NCBI GenBank assembly: GCA_017514645.1
Contig: JAFWJP010000088.1
Coordinates: forward strand, 1 to 5,002
Origin: Solobacterium sp.
Lineage (GTDB): Bacteria > Bacillota_I > Bacilli_A > Erysipelotrichales > Erysipelotrichaceae
Direction of reading: 5' to 3'
DNA: 5,002 nucleotides
Shown here: in pieces, positions 1-5,002 of the stretch
Numbering within the stretch: position 1 is the stretch's first letter
Layout of the letters: each line of letters opens with the position of its first letter
Program-made: the position numbers and the translations under genes
The notes under the pieces: generated by a model
Databases searched by the model: none
What the model saw: the letters and a program-made list of their open reading frames with translations, nothing else
What the model was told of the DNA's origin: nothing

Positions 1-117
1 CCGGGCCGCATCACCGTCATTCATCCCGATGATCTGAAGGAAGAACTCCTCCGGATCGCCGAAACACTTGTCAGCACCTACAGAAAGGACTCCCATGAAC
101 AGAAAAGAAAAGATTGA
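1..117 (+). CDS. C-terminal fragment of an unidentified protein (5' end outside window)
   Basis: Reading from base 1 gives 38 open codons ending at a TGA at 115-117. The other two forward frames hit stops within the first 40 bases, so this is the only frame that can carry an upstream gene into the window. The peptide begins PGRITVIHPDDLKEELLRIA and continues as a charged, apparently helical tail rich in Lys, Glu and Arg. Codon choice (GCC, CTG, CGG, ATC) resembles the neighbouring genes. Its last 23 bases overlap the start of the sirtuin gene in a different frame, which suggests the two are cotranscribed. I do not recognise the family from so short a tail. No function is assigned. Confidence 0.55.
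   Translation, partial: PGRITVIHPDDLKEELLRIAETLVSTYRKDSHEQKRKD
82..89 (+). promoter_or_regulatory. Ribosome binding site of the sirtuin gene
   Basis: AGAAAGGA lies 5 bases before the ATG at 95 and is the only Shine-Dalgarno-like sequence near the start. It supports ATG 95 over an in-frame TTG at 68, which would add nine residues with no resemblance to sirtuins. The site lies inside the coding sequence of the upstream gene. Confidence 0.7.
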
Positions 118-826
118 AGAACTCCAGCGTATCATTGACGGTTCCAAAGCCATTGTCTTCTTCACCGGTGCCGGTGTATCCACAGCCAGCGGCATCCCTG
201 ATTTCCGCAGCCAGGACGGCCTCTACAACCAGCAGTTCGCCTATCCGCCGGAAGAGATCATCAGCCACCACTTCTTCTATGATGATATCGAAGAATTCTA
301 CCGGTTCTACAAACAGAAGATGGTCTATCCCGACGCAAAGCCGAATATCGTCCACGAGTACATCGCCAAGCTGGAAAAAGCCGGCAAATGCCTCGGCACC
401 GTCACCCAGAACATTGACGGTCTGCATACAGCCGCCGGATCAAACCACGTCTATGAGCTGCACGGCTCGATCCTGCGCAATACCTGTGAACAGTGCGGAC
501 GGAGCTATCCCCTGAAATACATCATGGATCAGGAAGGTGTACCCCATTGCGGACACTGCGGCGGTATCATCAAGCCCGATGTCGTTCTCTATGAAGAACC
601 TCTGGACAGCTTTACCCTCAACCGTTCTGTTTCCCTCATTCAGAGCGCAGATGTCCTGATCGTCCTGGGAACTTCCCTCGTTGTCTATCCCGCTGCCGGA
701 CTTCTGCAGTACTTCAGCGGAAGATCCCTTGTCCTCATTAACAAGGATACGACCCCTTACGACAGCGCTGCGGATCTTCTCATCCAGGATACCTTCGAGA
801 ACATTTTCCCCTATCTGCACATATAA
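95..826 (+). CDS. cobB: NAD-dependent protein deacylase, sirtuin (Sir2) family, class U-like
   Basis: This is a complete 243-residue sirtuin. Such enzymes remove acyl groups from lysines in cytoplasmic proteins, using NAD and releasing nicotinamide and O-acyl-ADP-ribose. All core motifs are present in order: GAGVS (25-29) and IPDFRS (34-39) for NAD binding, TQNIDGLH (104-111), the catalytic histidine H123 in ELHGS, four zinc cysteines C131, C134, C152 and C155, KPDVVLYEE (160-168), GTSLVVYPA (192-200) and IN (215-216) near the adenosine pocket. The stretch EEFYRFYKQ (66-74) and the overall pattern recall the Thermotoga maritima Sir2 (class U), so deacetylase activity is more likely than desuccinylation; this is inference. 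Length is normal for a single-domain bacterial sirtuin. The start is set by AGAAAGGA before ATG 95. It overlaps the preceding gene by 23 bases, so it probably belongs to an operon starting left of the window. The symbol follows common bacterial usage; srtN would also be acceptable. Confidence 0.95.
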   Translation: MNRKEKIEELQRIIDGSKAIVFFTGAGVSTASGIPDFRSQDGLYNQQFAYPPEEIISHHFFYDDIEEFYRFYKQKMVYPDAKPNIVHEYIAKLEKAGKCLGTVTQNIDGLHTAAGSNHVYELHGSILRNTCEQCGRSYPLKYIMDQEGVPHCGHCGGIIKPDVVLYEEPLDSFTLNRSVSLIQSADVLIVLGTSLVVYPAAGLLQYFSGRSLVLINKDTTPYDSAADLLIQDTFENIFPYLHI

Positions 827-827
827 A

Positions 828-851
828 AAAGTCTCTCATCCGAAAGACTTT
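828..851. terminator. Possible bidirectional terminator between convergent genes
   Basis: AAAGTCT (828-834) pairs with AGACTTT (845-851) around a 10-base loop. It sits in the 30-base gap between the stop codons of the sirtuin (+) and carD-like (-) genes. An A-run precedes it and a T-rich stretch follows, as expected for a terminator used from both sides. The stem is short and AT-rich with a large loop, so efficiency is doubtful. Confidence 0.45.
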
Positions 852-856
852 ATTCC

Positions 857-1357
857 TTATCCAATGCCGTGCCTGCGGAGACTTTCCAGGAAGTCTTCCT
901 CCACGGTTTTATAATCCTTCTGATAGCTGACCGAAAGTTCCTTCAGAAGGTAATTCTGAGCCCTGCCGAGGTATTCCCCGTCAATCGCTGCTAGTTTCTT
1001 GTGGTTGTCCATGCGCGTTCTGTTGCGCATATACGCTGTTTTGATCACTCTGATCAGATCTTCAATATCATCTCCTTTCAGCATCGCCACATACTGGCTT
1101 TTCATATTCGCCGGCTTATCCACCAACGGCTGAATCCGGTCGAGATTCTCCATCAGCAGTTCGGCTTCGGCAGGTGTGATGACATCCCGCAGATGTCCCC
1201 CCTTATTGGATACAGGTACCAGCATTCTCACTGACCCGTCGTCTGTTTCATAAGGAGTAAGAACATAGCAGTCTTCGCCGCTCGTCGGACTGACCTCCTG
1301 ACCGACAACACGGCATACATCACGCCTGTAAATCACAAGGTCATCAATCTTGTACAT
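857..1357 (-). CDS. CarD-like (CarD/CdnL/TRCF family) transcriptional regulator
   Basis: This is a complete 166-residue protein. CarD/CdnL proteins bind the RNA polymerase beta subunit through an N-terminal Tudor-like domain and contact promoter DNA with a C-terminal helical domain, changing open-complex stability. The N-terminus MYKIDDLVIYRRDVCRV (1-17) matches the family opening (MYKxGDxVVYxxxGVCRV). Beta-rich sequence runs to about residue 60, then ITPAEAELLMENL (60-72) leads into a helical C-terminal half, including a Lys/Arg-rich patch (106-121) and a helix near 125-145. Length fits the short Bacillota members rather than the TRCF repair helicase. A good ribosome binding site, AGGGAG on the minus strand (1365-1370), lies 7 bases before ATG 1357. 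The gene has its own likely promoter and is separated from the co-directional rRNA methyltransferase by a terminator, so it is probably a single-gene transcript. An oddity is that the protein has no tryptophan, although well-studied CarD proteins use one to wedge the promoter bubble. Family assignment is firm; target promoters are unknown. Confidence 0.88.
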   Translation of the reverse strand: MYKIDDLVIYRRDVCRVVGQEVSPTSGEDCYVLTPYETDDGSVRMLVPVSNKGGHLRDVITPAEAELLMENLDRIQPLVDKPANMKSQYVAMLKGDDIEDLIRVIKTAYMRNRTRMDNHKKLAAIDGEYLGRAQNYLLKELSVSYQKDYKTVEEDFLESLRRHGIG

Positions 1358-1382
1358 TGTCGTTCTCCCTATCTTCAGTTTT

Positions 1383-1388
1383 ATTATA
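1383..1388 (-). promoter_or_regulatory. Predicted -10 element of the carD-like gene
   Basis: The minus strand reads TATAAT, a perfect sigma-A -10 hexamer, 25 bases before the start codon. Transcription would begin near 1376, giving a leader of about 19 bases that contains the AGGGAG ribosome binding site. No good -35 hexamer is found at 16-18 bases (the best-placed one, AGGAAA, is poor), but an A-tract lies directly upstream. The promoter call rests on the -10 and its position. Confidence 0.5.
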
Positions 1389-1423
1389 ACTTTTTTTTAT
1401 GGATTTTTCCTACCCCCAAATTT

Positions 1424-1451
1424 CACAAAATAAAACGGCTGTTTCAGCCGT
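1424..1451 (-). terminator. Intrinsic terminator of the rRNA methyltransferase gene
   Basis: On the minus strand ACGGCTG, a 3-base loop and CAGCCGT form a 7-bp GC-rich stem (1435-1441 with 1445-1451), followed by the T-rich tract TTTTATTTT. This is a textbook rho-independent terminator. The outermost base pair uses the last A of the methyltransferase TGA stop codon, so the hairpin starts with no spacer after translation ends. It should insulate the carD-like gene from read-through. Confidence 0.85.
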
Positions 1452-2659
1452 CATACGATCTGCAGAACGAAGAACTTGAGATAATCCCCGGAAGGATCCT
1501 TCAGACGGACCGGATGATCCGCGGCCGCATGATCCTCCTTCACGATCCGCACATCCCGCGACGCATCATTTGCCGCATCCCTGAGCATCTCCATGAACAG
1601 TTCACGCGTCATGAAATGGGAACAGGAGTTGGTTACCAGATACCCGCCCCGTTTCAGAATGCGCATTGCCTGCGCATTGATTCTGCGGTATCCCGCCCGG
1701 GCATTGTGCACGCTGCTGCGGCTCTTGGTAAAGGCCGGGGGATCCAGAACGATGAGATCGTAGGCATCCCTGTGCTCCAGCGCTTCATCCAGGAACGCGA
1801 ATACATCCGCTTCGATGAACCGTACTTTTTCCTGCATCCCGTTCAGTTCCGCGTTGCGGCGGGCTTCCTCCAGTGCTGCAGCCGAGATATCAATGGCCGT
1901 AACCTCCGCAGCACCGCCCTTTACCGCATTCAGCGCAAACGCACCGGTATGCGTGCAGCAGTCCAGTACCTTCAGACCTCTGCACAATGAACGTACACTG
2001 AGACGATTGTACTTCTGGTCCAGGAAGAATCCGGTCTTCTGTCCGTTTACGATATCCACTTCATAGCGGATCCCGCACTCATCGATGATCACTTTCTCCC
2101 TTCCGGGATCCGTATACCATCCCTTGGTCTGTTCCAGACCCTCCTTGCGCCGCAGTTCCCCCTCATTGCGTTCATAGATGTACACCTTCAGCCCATCCTG
2201 CGCAAACGCATCCAGAAGCGCTTGATACAGCATTTCCTTCCGCTGTTCCATGCCGAATGACTGGATCTCGCTCACCAGCACATCTTCATACCGGTCCACC
2301 GTGACTCCCGGCAGTCCGTCTGCTTCCCCGTGGATCAGCCTGCAGGCCCGGAAATCCTCTCCCATGACCTGTTTCCGGTATGCCAGCGCATAATTGACCC
2401 TGCGCACCCAGAACGCTTCTTCATACGTCTCATTGGGATTGTCACCGAGCAGGCGCACCCGGATCTTTGAAGCAGCGCTCCACAGTCCGCTGCCCAGGTA
2501 CGTTCCCTTCATGCTCATTACATCCACGATACTGCCGTTCCGAGGCTCTGTATCCATCCCGGTGATCTCATCTTCATATACCCAGAGAGAACCGTTCCGT
2601 ACGTTTCTCTCCTGCTTCTTTGTTACGGTGATCTTCGGAAACACTGTATTGTTATGCAT
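1451..2659 (-). CDS. rlmI: Class I rRNA large-subunit methyltransferase, RlmI-like (23S rRNA m5C)
   Basis: This is a complete 402-residue protein close in length to E. coli RlmI (396), which methylates C5 of C1962 in 23S rRNA using S-adenosylmethionine. An N-terminal PUA-like RNA-binding region (about 8-75, with GSLWVYEDEI at 23-32) is followed by the linker motif GEADGLPGVTVDRY (111-124), QKTGFFLDQ (207-215) and a Rossmann-fold methyltransferase domain. The SAM-binding motif VLDCCTHTGAFAL is at 231-243, AIDIS at 255-259, the active-site LDPPAF at 305-310, and SCS at 345-347 with C346 as the likely catalytic cysteine. The tail (ADHPV at 380-384, GDYLKFF at 391-397) also fits the family. The start ATG 2659 has GGAGG (2667-2671, minus strand) 7 bases upstream. 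The gene ends in a strong terminator and is divergent from the acyltransferase gene. The RlmI/RlmK-like family is certain; the exact cytosine is inferred by homology, and a paralogous specificity cannot be excluded. Confidence 0.9.
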   Translation of the reverse strand: MHNNTVFPKITVTKKQERNVRNGSLWVYEDEITGMDTEPRNGSIVDVMSMKGTYLGSGLWSAASKIRVRLLGDNPNETYEEAFWVRRVNYALAYRKQVMGEDFRACRLIHGEADGLPGVTVDRYEDVLVSEIQSFGMEQRKEMLYQALLDAFAQDGLKVYIYERNEGELRRKEGLEQTKGWYTDPGREKVIIDECGIRYEVDIVNGQKTGFFLDQKYNRLSVRSLCRGLKVLDCCTHTGAFALNAVKGGAAEVTAIDISAAALEEARRNAELNGMQEKVRFIEADVFAFLDEALEHRDAYDLIVLDPPAFTKSRSSVHNARAGYRRINAQAMRILKRGGYLVTNSCSHFMTRELFMEMLRDAANDASRDVRIVKEDHAAADHPVRLKDPSGDYLKFFVLQIV

Positions 2660-2676
2660 TGCTTTTCCTCCACGAG

Positions 2677-2708
2677 GTCATGGTATCACGCATGACAGAA
2701 GTTTGTCA
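2677..2708. promoter_or_regulatory. Overlapping inverted repeats, possible operator
   Basis: GTCATG (2677-2682) and CATGAC (2691-2696) form a perfect inverted repeat with an 8-base gap. The right arm shares bases with a second inverted repeat, TGACA (2693-2697) and TGTCA (2704-2708), with a 6-base gap. The result is three alternating GTCA/TGAC half-sites that span the -10, spacer and -35 of the predicted rlmI-like promoter and end about 20 bases before the acyltransferase -10. This is the geometry expected of a dimeric repressor operator, but arms this short can occur by chance and no cognate regulator is visible. Confidence 0.3.
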
Positions 2709-2709
2709 G
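2680..2709 (-). promoter_or_regulatory. Predicted promoter of the rlmI-like gene
   Basis: On the minus strand CTGACA (2704-2709) matches five of six -35 consensus bases. After an 18-base spacer comes TACCAT (2680-2685), matching four of six -10 bases and preceded by TGA, an extended -10 signature. Transcription would begin near 2673, only a few bases ahead of the GGAGG ribosome binding site. The pair is plausible but not strong, and inverted repeats cover it. Confidence 0.4.
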
Positions 2710-2728
2710 TGTTGTTTGCTGTGTTCAC

Positions 2729-2737
2729 TGCTATAAT
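2729..2737 (+). promoter_or_regulatory. Extended -10 promoter of the acyltransferase-DHHW operon
   Basis: TGCTATAAT is a perfect TATAAT hexamer (2732-2737) preceded by the TGn extended -10 motif. No -35 hexamer is properly spaced: TTGTCA (2703-2708) is 23 bases away and TTGTTT (2712-2717) only 14. Extended -10 promoters can work without one. The expected start of transcription is about 2744, two bases before the ATG at 2746, which would leave essentially no leader and no Shine-Dalgarno sequence. Confidence 0.55.
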
Positions 2738-2745
2738 ATGCGGGT

Positions 2746-4128
2746 ATGGTATTCAGCAGCCTGACATTTCTCTATGCCTATCTCCCGGTCGTTCTGATCG
2801 TATACTTCCTCTGTCCGTGGAAATACCGCAACCTGGTCCTCTTTCTGGTGAGCCTGTTCTTCTACGGCTGGGGAGAACCGGTCTACGTCCTGGTCATGCT
2901 CGCATCGATCCTGATGAACTGGCTGATGGGAAAGATCATTGCCCGCAGGGAAGGTACTGCCGCAAAGCGCGCCCTCATTCTGTGCATCATCTTCAACCTC
3001 TGCCTGCTCGGTTTCTTCAAGTACGCTGATTTCCTCATCAACAATCTCCGGGCGCTGGGACTCCGCTCCCTGCACCCCCTGAATATCTCCCTGCCCATCG
3101 GCATCTCGTTCTATACCTTCCAGACCATGTCCTACCCGATCGATCTCTACCGCCGGCAGACCACCGAACAGAAGAGCTTCATCAGCTTCGGTGCCTATGT
3201 CGTCATGTTCCCGCAGCTGATCGCCGGTCCGATCGTCCGCTATGTTGAAGTCGTGGAAGAACTCGGACACCGGACGATATCGCTCGATGATGTCCATGAC
3301 GGCCTGCTGCGCTTCTGTCAGGGACTTGCCAAGAAAGTCCTTCTGGCCAATGCCTGCGGCGCGGTCTTCGAAGAGATCAGTGCGCTGCCTGATCCGGATA
3401 TGTCCGTACTGACTGCCTGGCTCGGCATCCTGTTCTATGCCTTCCAGATCTACTATGACTTCAGCGGTTACTCCGACATGGCCATCGGTATCGGCAGGAT
3501 CCTGGGCTTCCACTTCCCCGAAAACTTCAACCACCCCTATACAGCCGATTCGATCACGGACTTCTGGCGCAGATGGCATATGACCCTCTCCTACTGGTTC
3601 CGTGACTATGTCTATATCCCGCTGGGCGGAAACCGGAAAGGCCTTCCCCGCCAGATCCTCAACATCCTGATCGTCTGGTTCCTGACGGGTATGTGGCACG
3701 GGGCAGCCTGGAACTTCATTATCTGGGGTCTTCTGTACGGTATTGTCCTGATCCTGGAAAAAGTATTCCTGCTCAGATACCTGCAGAGATCCCCGAAGAT
3801 CCTGCGCCATGGATATACCATGATCATCGTCCTGATCGCCTGGGTCTTCTTCGCCTTCACCGATCTCGGAAAGGCCCTGCACTACCTGAGCCTCATGTTC
3901 ACCTCCCCGCACCTGTACAGCGGACTGACGCTGTACTACCTGCGTGACAATCTTACAGTGCTGGTACTTGCCGCACTCGCTTCCACCACGCTGCTGCAGA
4001 ACTGCGGCAGACGCCTGCAGAAAGCCGCACCCTGGACCGTACCGGTTCTCTGTGTCCTCTGCCTGCTCATCTGTACCGCATTCATCGTGGATGCCAGCTA
4101 CAATCCCTTCCTGTATTTCCGGTTCTGA
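2746..4128 (+). CDS. MBOAT family membrane O-acyltransferase (AlgI/DltB-like)
   Basis: This is a complete 460-residue multi-pass membrane protein. Family members transfer acyl groups, often acetyl, across the membrane onto surface polysaccharides or teichoic acids. The N-terminus MVFSSLTFLYAYLPVV is typical of AlgI-like proteins and fixes ATG 2746: an in-frame TAA lies only 12 bases upstream. Recognisable segments are FFYGWGEPVYVL (38-49), PIGISFYTFQTMSYPIDLYR (117-136), FPQLIAGPIVRY (155-166), DFSGYSDMAIGIGRILGF (238-255), FWRRWHMTLS (273-282), RDYVYIPLGGNR (286-297) and TGMWHGAAWNF (314-324), where H318 is the expected catalytic histidine. The C-terminus ends in SYNPFLYFRF, also characteristic. 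Hydrophobic stretches throughout indicate about ten membrane segments. The stop TGA overlaps the ATG of the next gene, so the two form an operon. No ribosome binding site precedes the start, and the predicted promoter lies immediately in front of it. AlgI-like is a better description than DltB because dltA and dltC are not nearby. The acceptor molecule is unknown. Confidence 0.93.
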   Translation: MVFSSLTFLYAYLPVVLIVYFLCPWKYRNLVLFLVSLFFYGWGEPVYVLVMLASILMNWLMGKIIARREGTAAKRALILCIIFNLCLLGFFKYADFLINNLRALGLRSLHPLNISLPIGISFYTFQTMSYPIDLYRRQTTEQKSFISFGAYVVMFPQLIAGPIVRYVEVVEELGHRTISLDDVHDGLLRFCQGLAKKVLLANACGAVFEEISALPDPDMSVLTAWLGILFYAFQIYYDFSGYSDMAIGIGRILGFHFPENFNHPYTADSITDFWRRWHMTLSYWFRDYVYIPLGGNRKGLPRQILNILIVWFLTGMWHGAAWNFIIWGLLYGIVLILEKVFLLRYLQRSPKILRHGYTMIIVLIAWVFFAFTDLGKALHYLSLMFTSPHLYSGLTLYYLRDNLTVLVLAALASTTLLQNCGRRLQKAAPWTVPVLCVLCLLICTAFIVDASYNPFLYFRF

Positions 4129-5002
4129 TGATGAAAAACACACTGAAGAAACTGAATCTGTTCCTGTGCAGTACGCTGATCCTCGGTCTGTCTGCAGCTT
4201 TCATCGTTCTTCCGGAACGGACGTTCTCGGAGAACGAAAACCGGATCCTGGCAGAAAAGCCCGAACTTACGGTAAAGAACATCTTCTCGGGTTCGTTCGA
4301 TACGACGTTTGAAACGTGGTTTACCGATCACTTCCCCCTGCGGGATCAATGGATCGAACTCAAGGCATTTTCCAAGAAAACGACCGGATCCCTGGAAAAC
4401 AACGATGTCTACTTCGCGGAAGACGGTTACCTGATCCGCCGTTTCCAGACCTATGAAGAACGTACACTGGTCCAGAATCTGGAGATGATCAAGGAGTTCT
4501 GCGATACCCACGAAGTCACCCCGAATGTCCTTCTGGTAAAGACGGCTGCCTGGACCCGCAGGGATCTTCTGAAATCCGGTTCCTTCAGCCTCGATCAGGA
4601 TGCCCTCTGCGATCACATTGAAGATATCTCCGGGCTGGAGCTGATTCCGTTCGATACAGAGGCGGACCCCTTCTACTTCCGCACCGATCATCACTGGAAC
4701 GCCTATGGTGCGTATCAAGGCTATAAAGCGATCTGTGAACACGTACTGCACAAAGAGCCGGAACCGTTCACCATGAACGTTGTCAGTCACAGTTTCCGCG
4801 GTACAATGTACTCCCGCTCCGGTGCCTTCTGGCATACCGGCGAGGATATCATCCAGCCCGTCAAGGAAGGAATGCAGGCCAGTGTTACCCTGGAAGACGG
4901 TACTGTCCACCCGGGACTCTTCTTCGAAGAACGCCTGCAGGAAAAAGACCAGTACATGTACTACCTCGACGGCAACCACGCCTTTGAGCACATCGAAACA
5001 AA
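4128..5002 (+). CDS. DHHW family protein, extracytoplasmic partner of the acyltransferase (3' end outside window)
   Basis: An open frame from ATG 4128 runs off the window after 291 residues with no stop. DHHW proteins, which resemble the AlgJ/AlgX/DltD SGNH-hydrolase group, are usually near 370-400 residues, so roughly the last quarter is probably missing. Residues 1-7 are basic, followed by a hydrophobic segment (about 9-28) that acts as a signal or membrane anchor. The family block FSENENRILAEKPEL (33-47) and FETWFTDHFPLRDQW (61-75) follow, then DVYFAEDGYLI (93-103). The signature TDHHWNAYGAY (186-196) matches the motif that names the family, with D187 and H189 equivalent to catalytic residues of AlgX-like enzymes by analogy. 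MYSRSGAF (227-234) is another typical element. The start codon shares its A with the acyltransferase TGA stop; a second ATG follows at once, and no Shine-Dalgarno is evident, so translation is likely coupled. The protein probably acts outside the membrane with the MBOAT protein in acylating a surface polymer. Confidence 0.9.
   Translation, partial: MMKNTLKKLNLFLCSTLILGLSAAFIVLPERTFSENENRILAEKPELTVKNIFSGSFDTTFETWFTDHFPLRDQWIELKAFSKKTTGSLENNDVYFAEDGYLIRRFQTYEERTLVQNLEMIKEFCDTHEVTPNVLLVKTAAWTRRDLLKSGSFSLDQDALCDHIEDISGLELIPFDTEADPFYFRTDHHWNAYGAYQGYKAICEHVLHKEPEPFTMNVVSHSFRGTMYSRSGAFWHTGEDIIQPVKEGMQASVTLEDGTVHPGLFFEERLQEKDQYMYYLDGNHAFEHIET

Noticed and set aside
68..94. TTG start for the sirtuin, nine residues further upstream
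   Set aside because: The ATG at 95 has a good ribosome binding site at proper spacing, while the extra residues do not resemble sirtuin N-termini.
95..826. Possible SirTM-type (macrodomain-linked) ADP-ribosylating sirtuin
   Set aside because: The canonical catalytic histidine in ELHG and the usual class U motif pattern are intact, and the short upstream fragment does not look like a macrodomain or a GcvH-like partner.
2703..2708. TTGTCA as the -35 of the acyltransferase promoter
   Set aside because: It is 23 bases from TATAAT, too far for sigma-A. Its complement fits better as part of the -35 of the rlmI-like gene in the opposite direction.
2738..2764. Eight-codon open frame (ATG 2738 to TGA 2764) overlapping the acyltransferase start
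   Set aside because: Its ATG falls in the discriminator just upstream of the predicted +1, so it would not be in the transcript, and it has no ribosome binding site.
2394..3029. 211-codon plus-strand open frame crossing the divergent intergenic region
   Set aside because: It runs antisense through the rlmI-like start, across both promoters and out of frame into the acyltransferase gene. Its translation has no family features.
2731..4143. 470-codon open frame on the minus strand opposite the acyltransferase gene
   Set aside because: The plus strand encodes a full MBOAT protein with all family motifs. The antisense translation is low-complexity (rich in Gln, Glu, Asp, Val, Gly) with no recognisable domain. 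It is open because the true gene rarely uses codons whose complement is a stop.
4098..4991. 297-codon open frame on the minus strand opposite the DHHW gene
   Set aside because: It is antisense to a clear DHHW-family protein on the plus strand and shows no domain of its own.

Overview
The window looks like an ordinary chromosomal stretch from a Gram-positive bacterium of the Bacillota, with a base composition near half G+C in the genes and AT-rich intergenic gaps. Three things point there: a short stand-alone CarD/CdnL-type regulator, a Thermotoga-like (class U) sirtuin, and a membrane O-acyltransferase (MBOAT) paired with a DHHW-family protein. The Erysipelotrichia are a reasonable guess, but this is inference from gene content only. 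No mobile element, phage gene, CRISPR array, tRNA or rRNA is visible.

Layout. Positions 1-117 hold the last codons of an unidentified gene, whose end overlaps the start of a sirtuin deacylase gene (95-826, +). A convergent CarD-like transcription regulator (857-1357, -) faces it across 30 bases containing a small hairpin. An AT-rich gap (1358-1450) contains the carD promoter and a clear intrinsic terminator for the next gene, an RlmI-type rRNA cytosine methyltransferase (1451-2659, -). The 86-base gap at 2660-2745 is a divergent control region. To its right lie an MBOAT acyltransferase (2746-4128, +) and an overlapping DHHW-family gene (4128 to beyond the window end, +).

How the genes work together. 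The sirtuin, CarD-like and RlmI-like genes are housekeeping or global-regulation functions (protein deacylation with NAD, RNA polymerase promoter complexes, 23S rRNA modification) with no obvious joint pathway. The MBOAT and DHHW genes form a real functional pair. By analogy with AlgI/AlgJ/AlgX and DltB/DltD, the membrane protein would pass an acyl group, probably acetyl, across the membrane, and the extracytoplasmic SGNH-like protein would help place it on a cell-surface glycan or polymer. The actual substrate cannot be read from this window.

No clearly new system stands out. The most interesting signals are a consensus extended -10 element so close to the acyltransferase start codon that the mRNA would be leaderless, nested inverted repeats in the divergent control region, and a CarD-like protein with no tryptophan at all.
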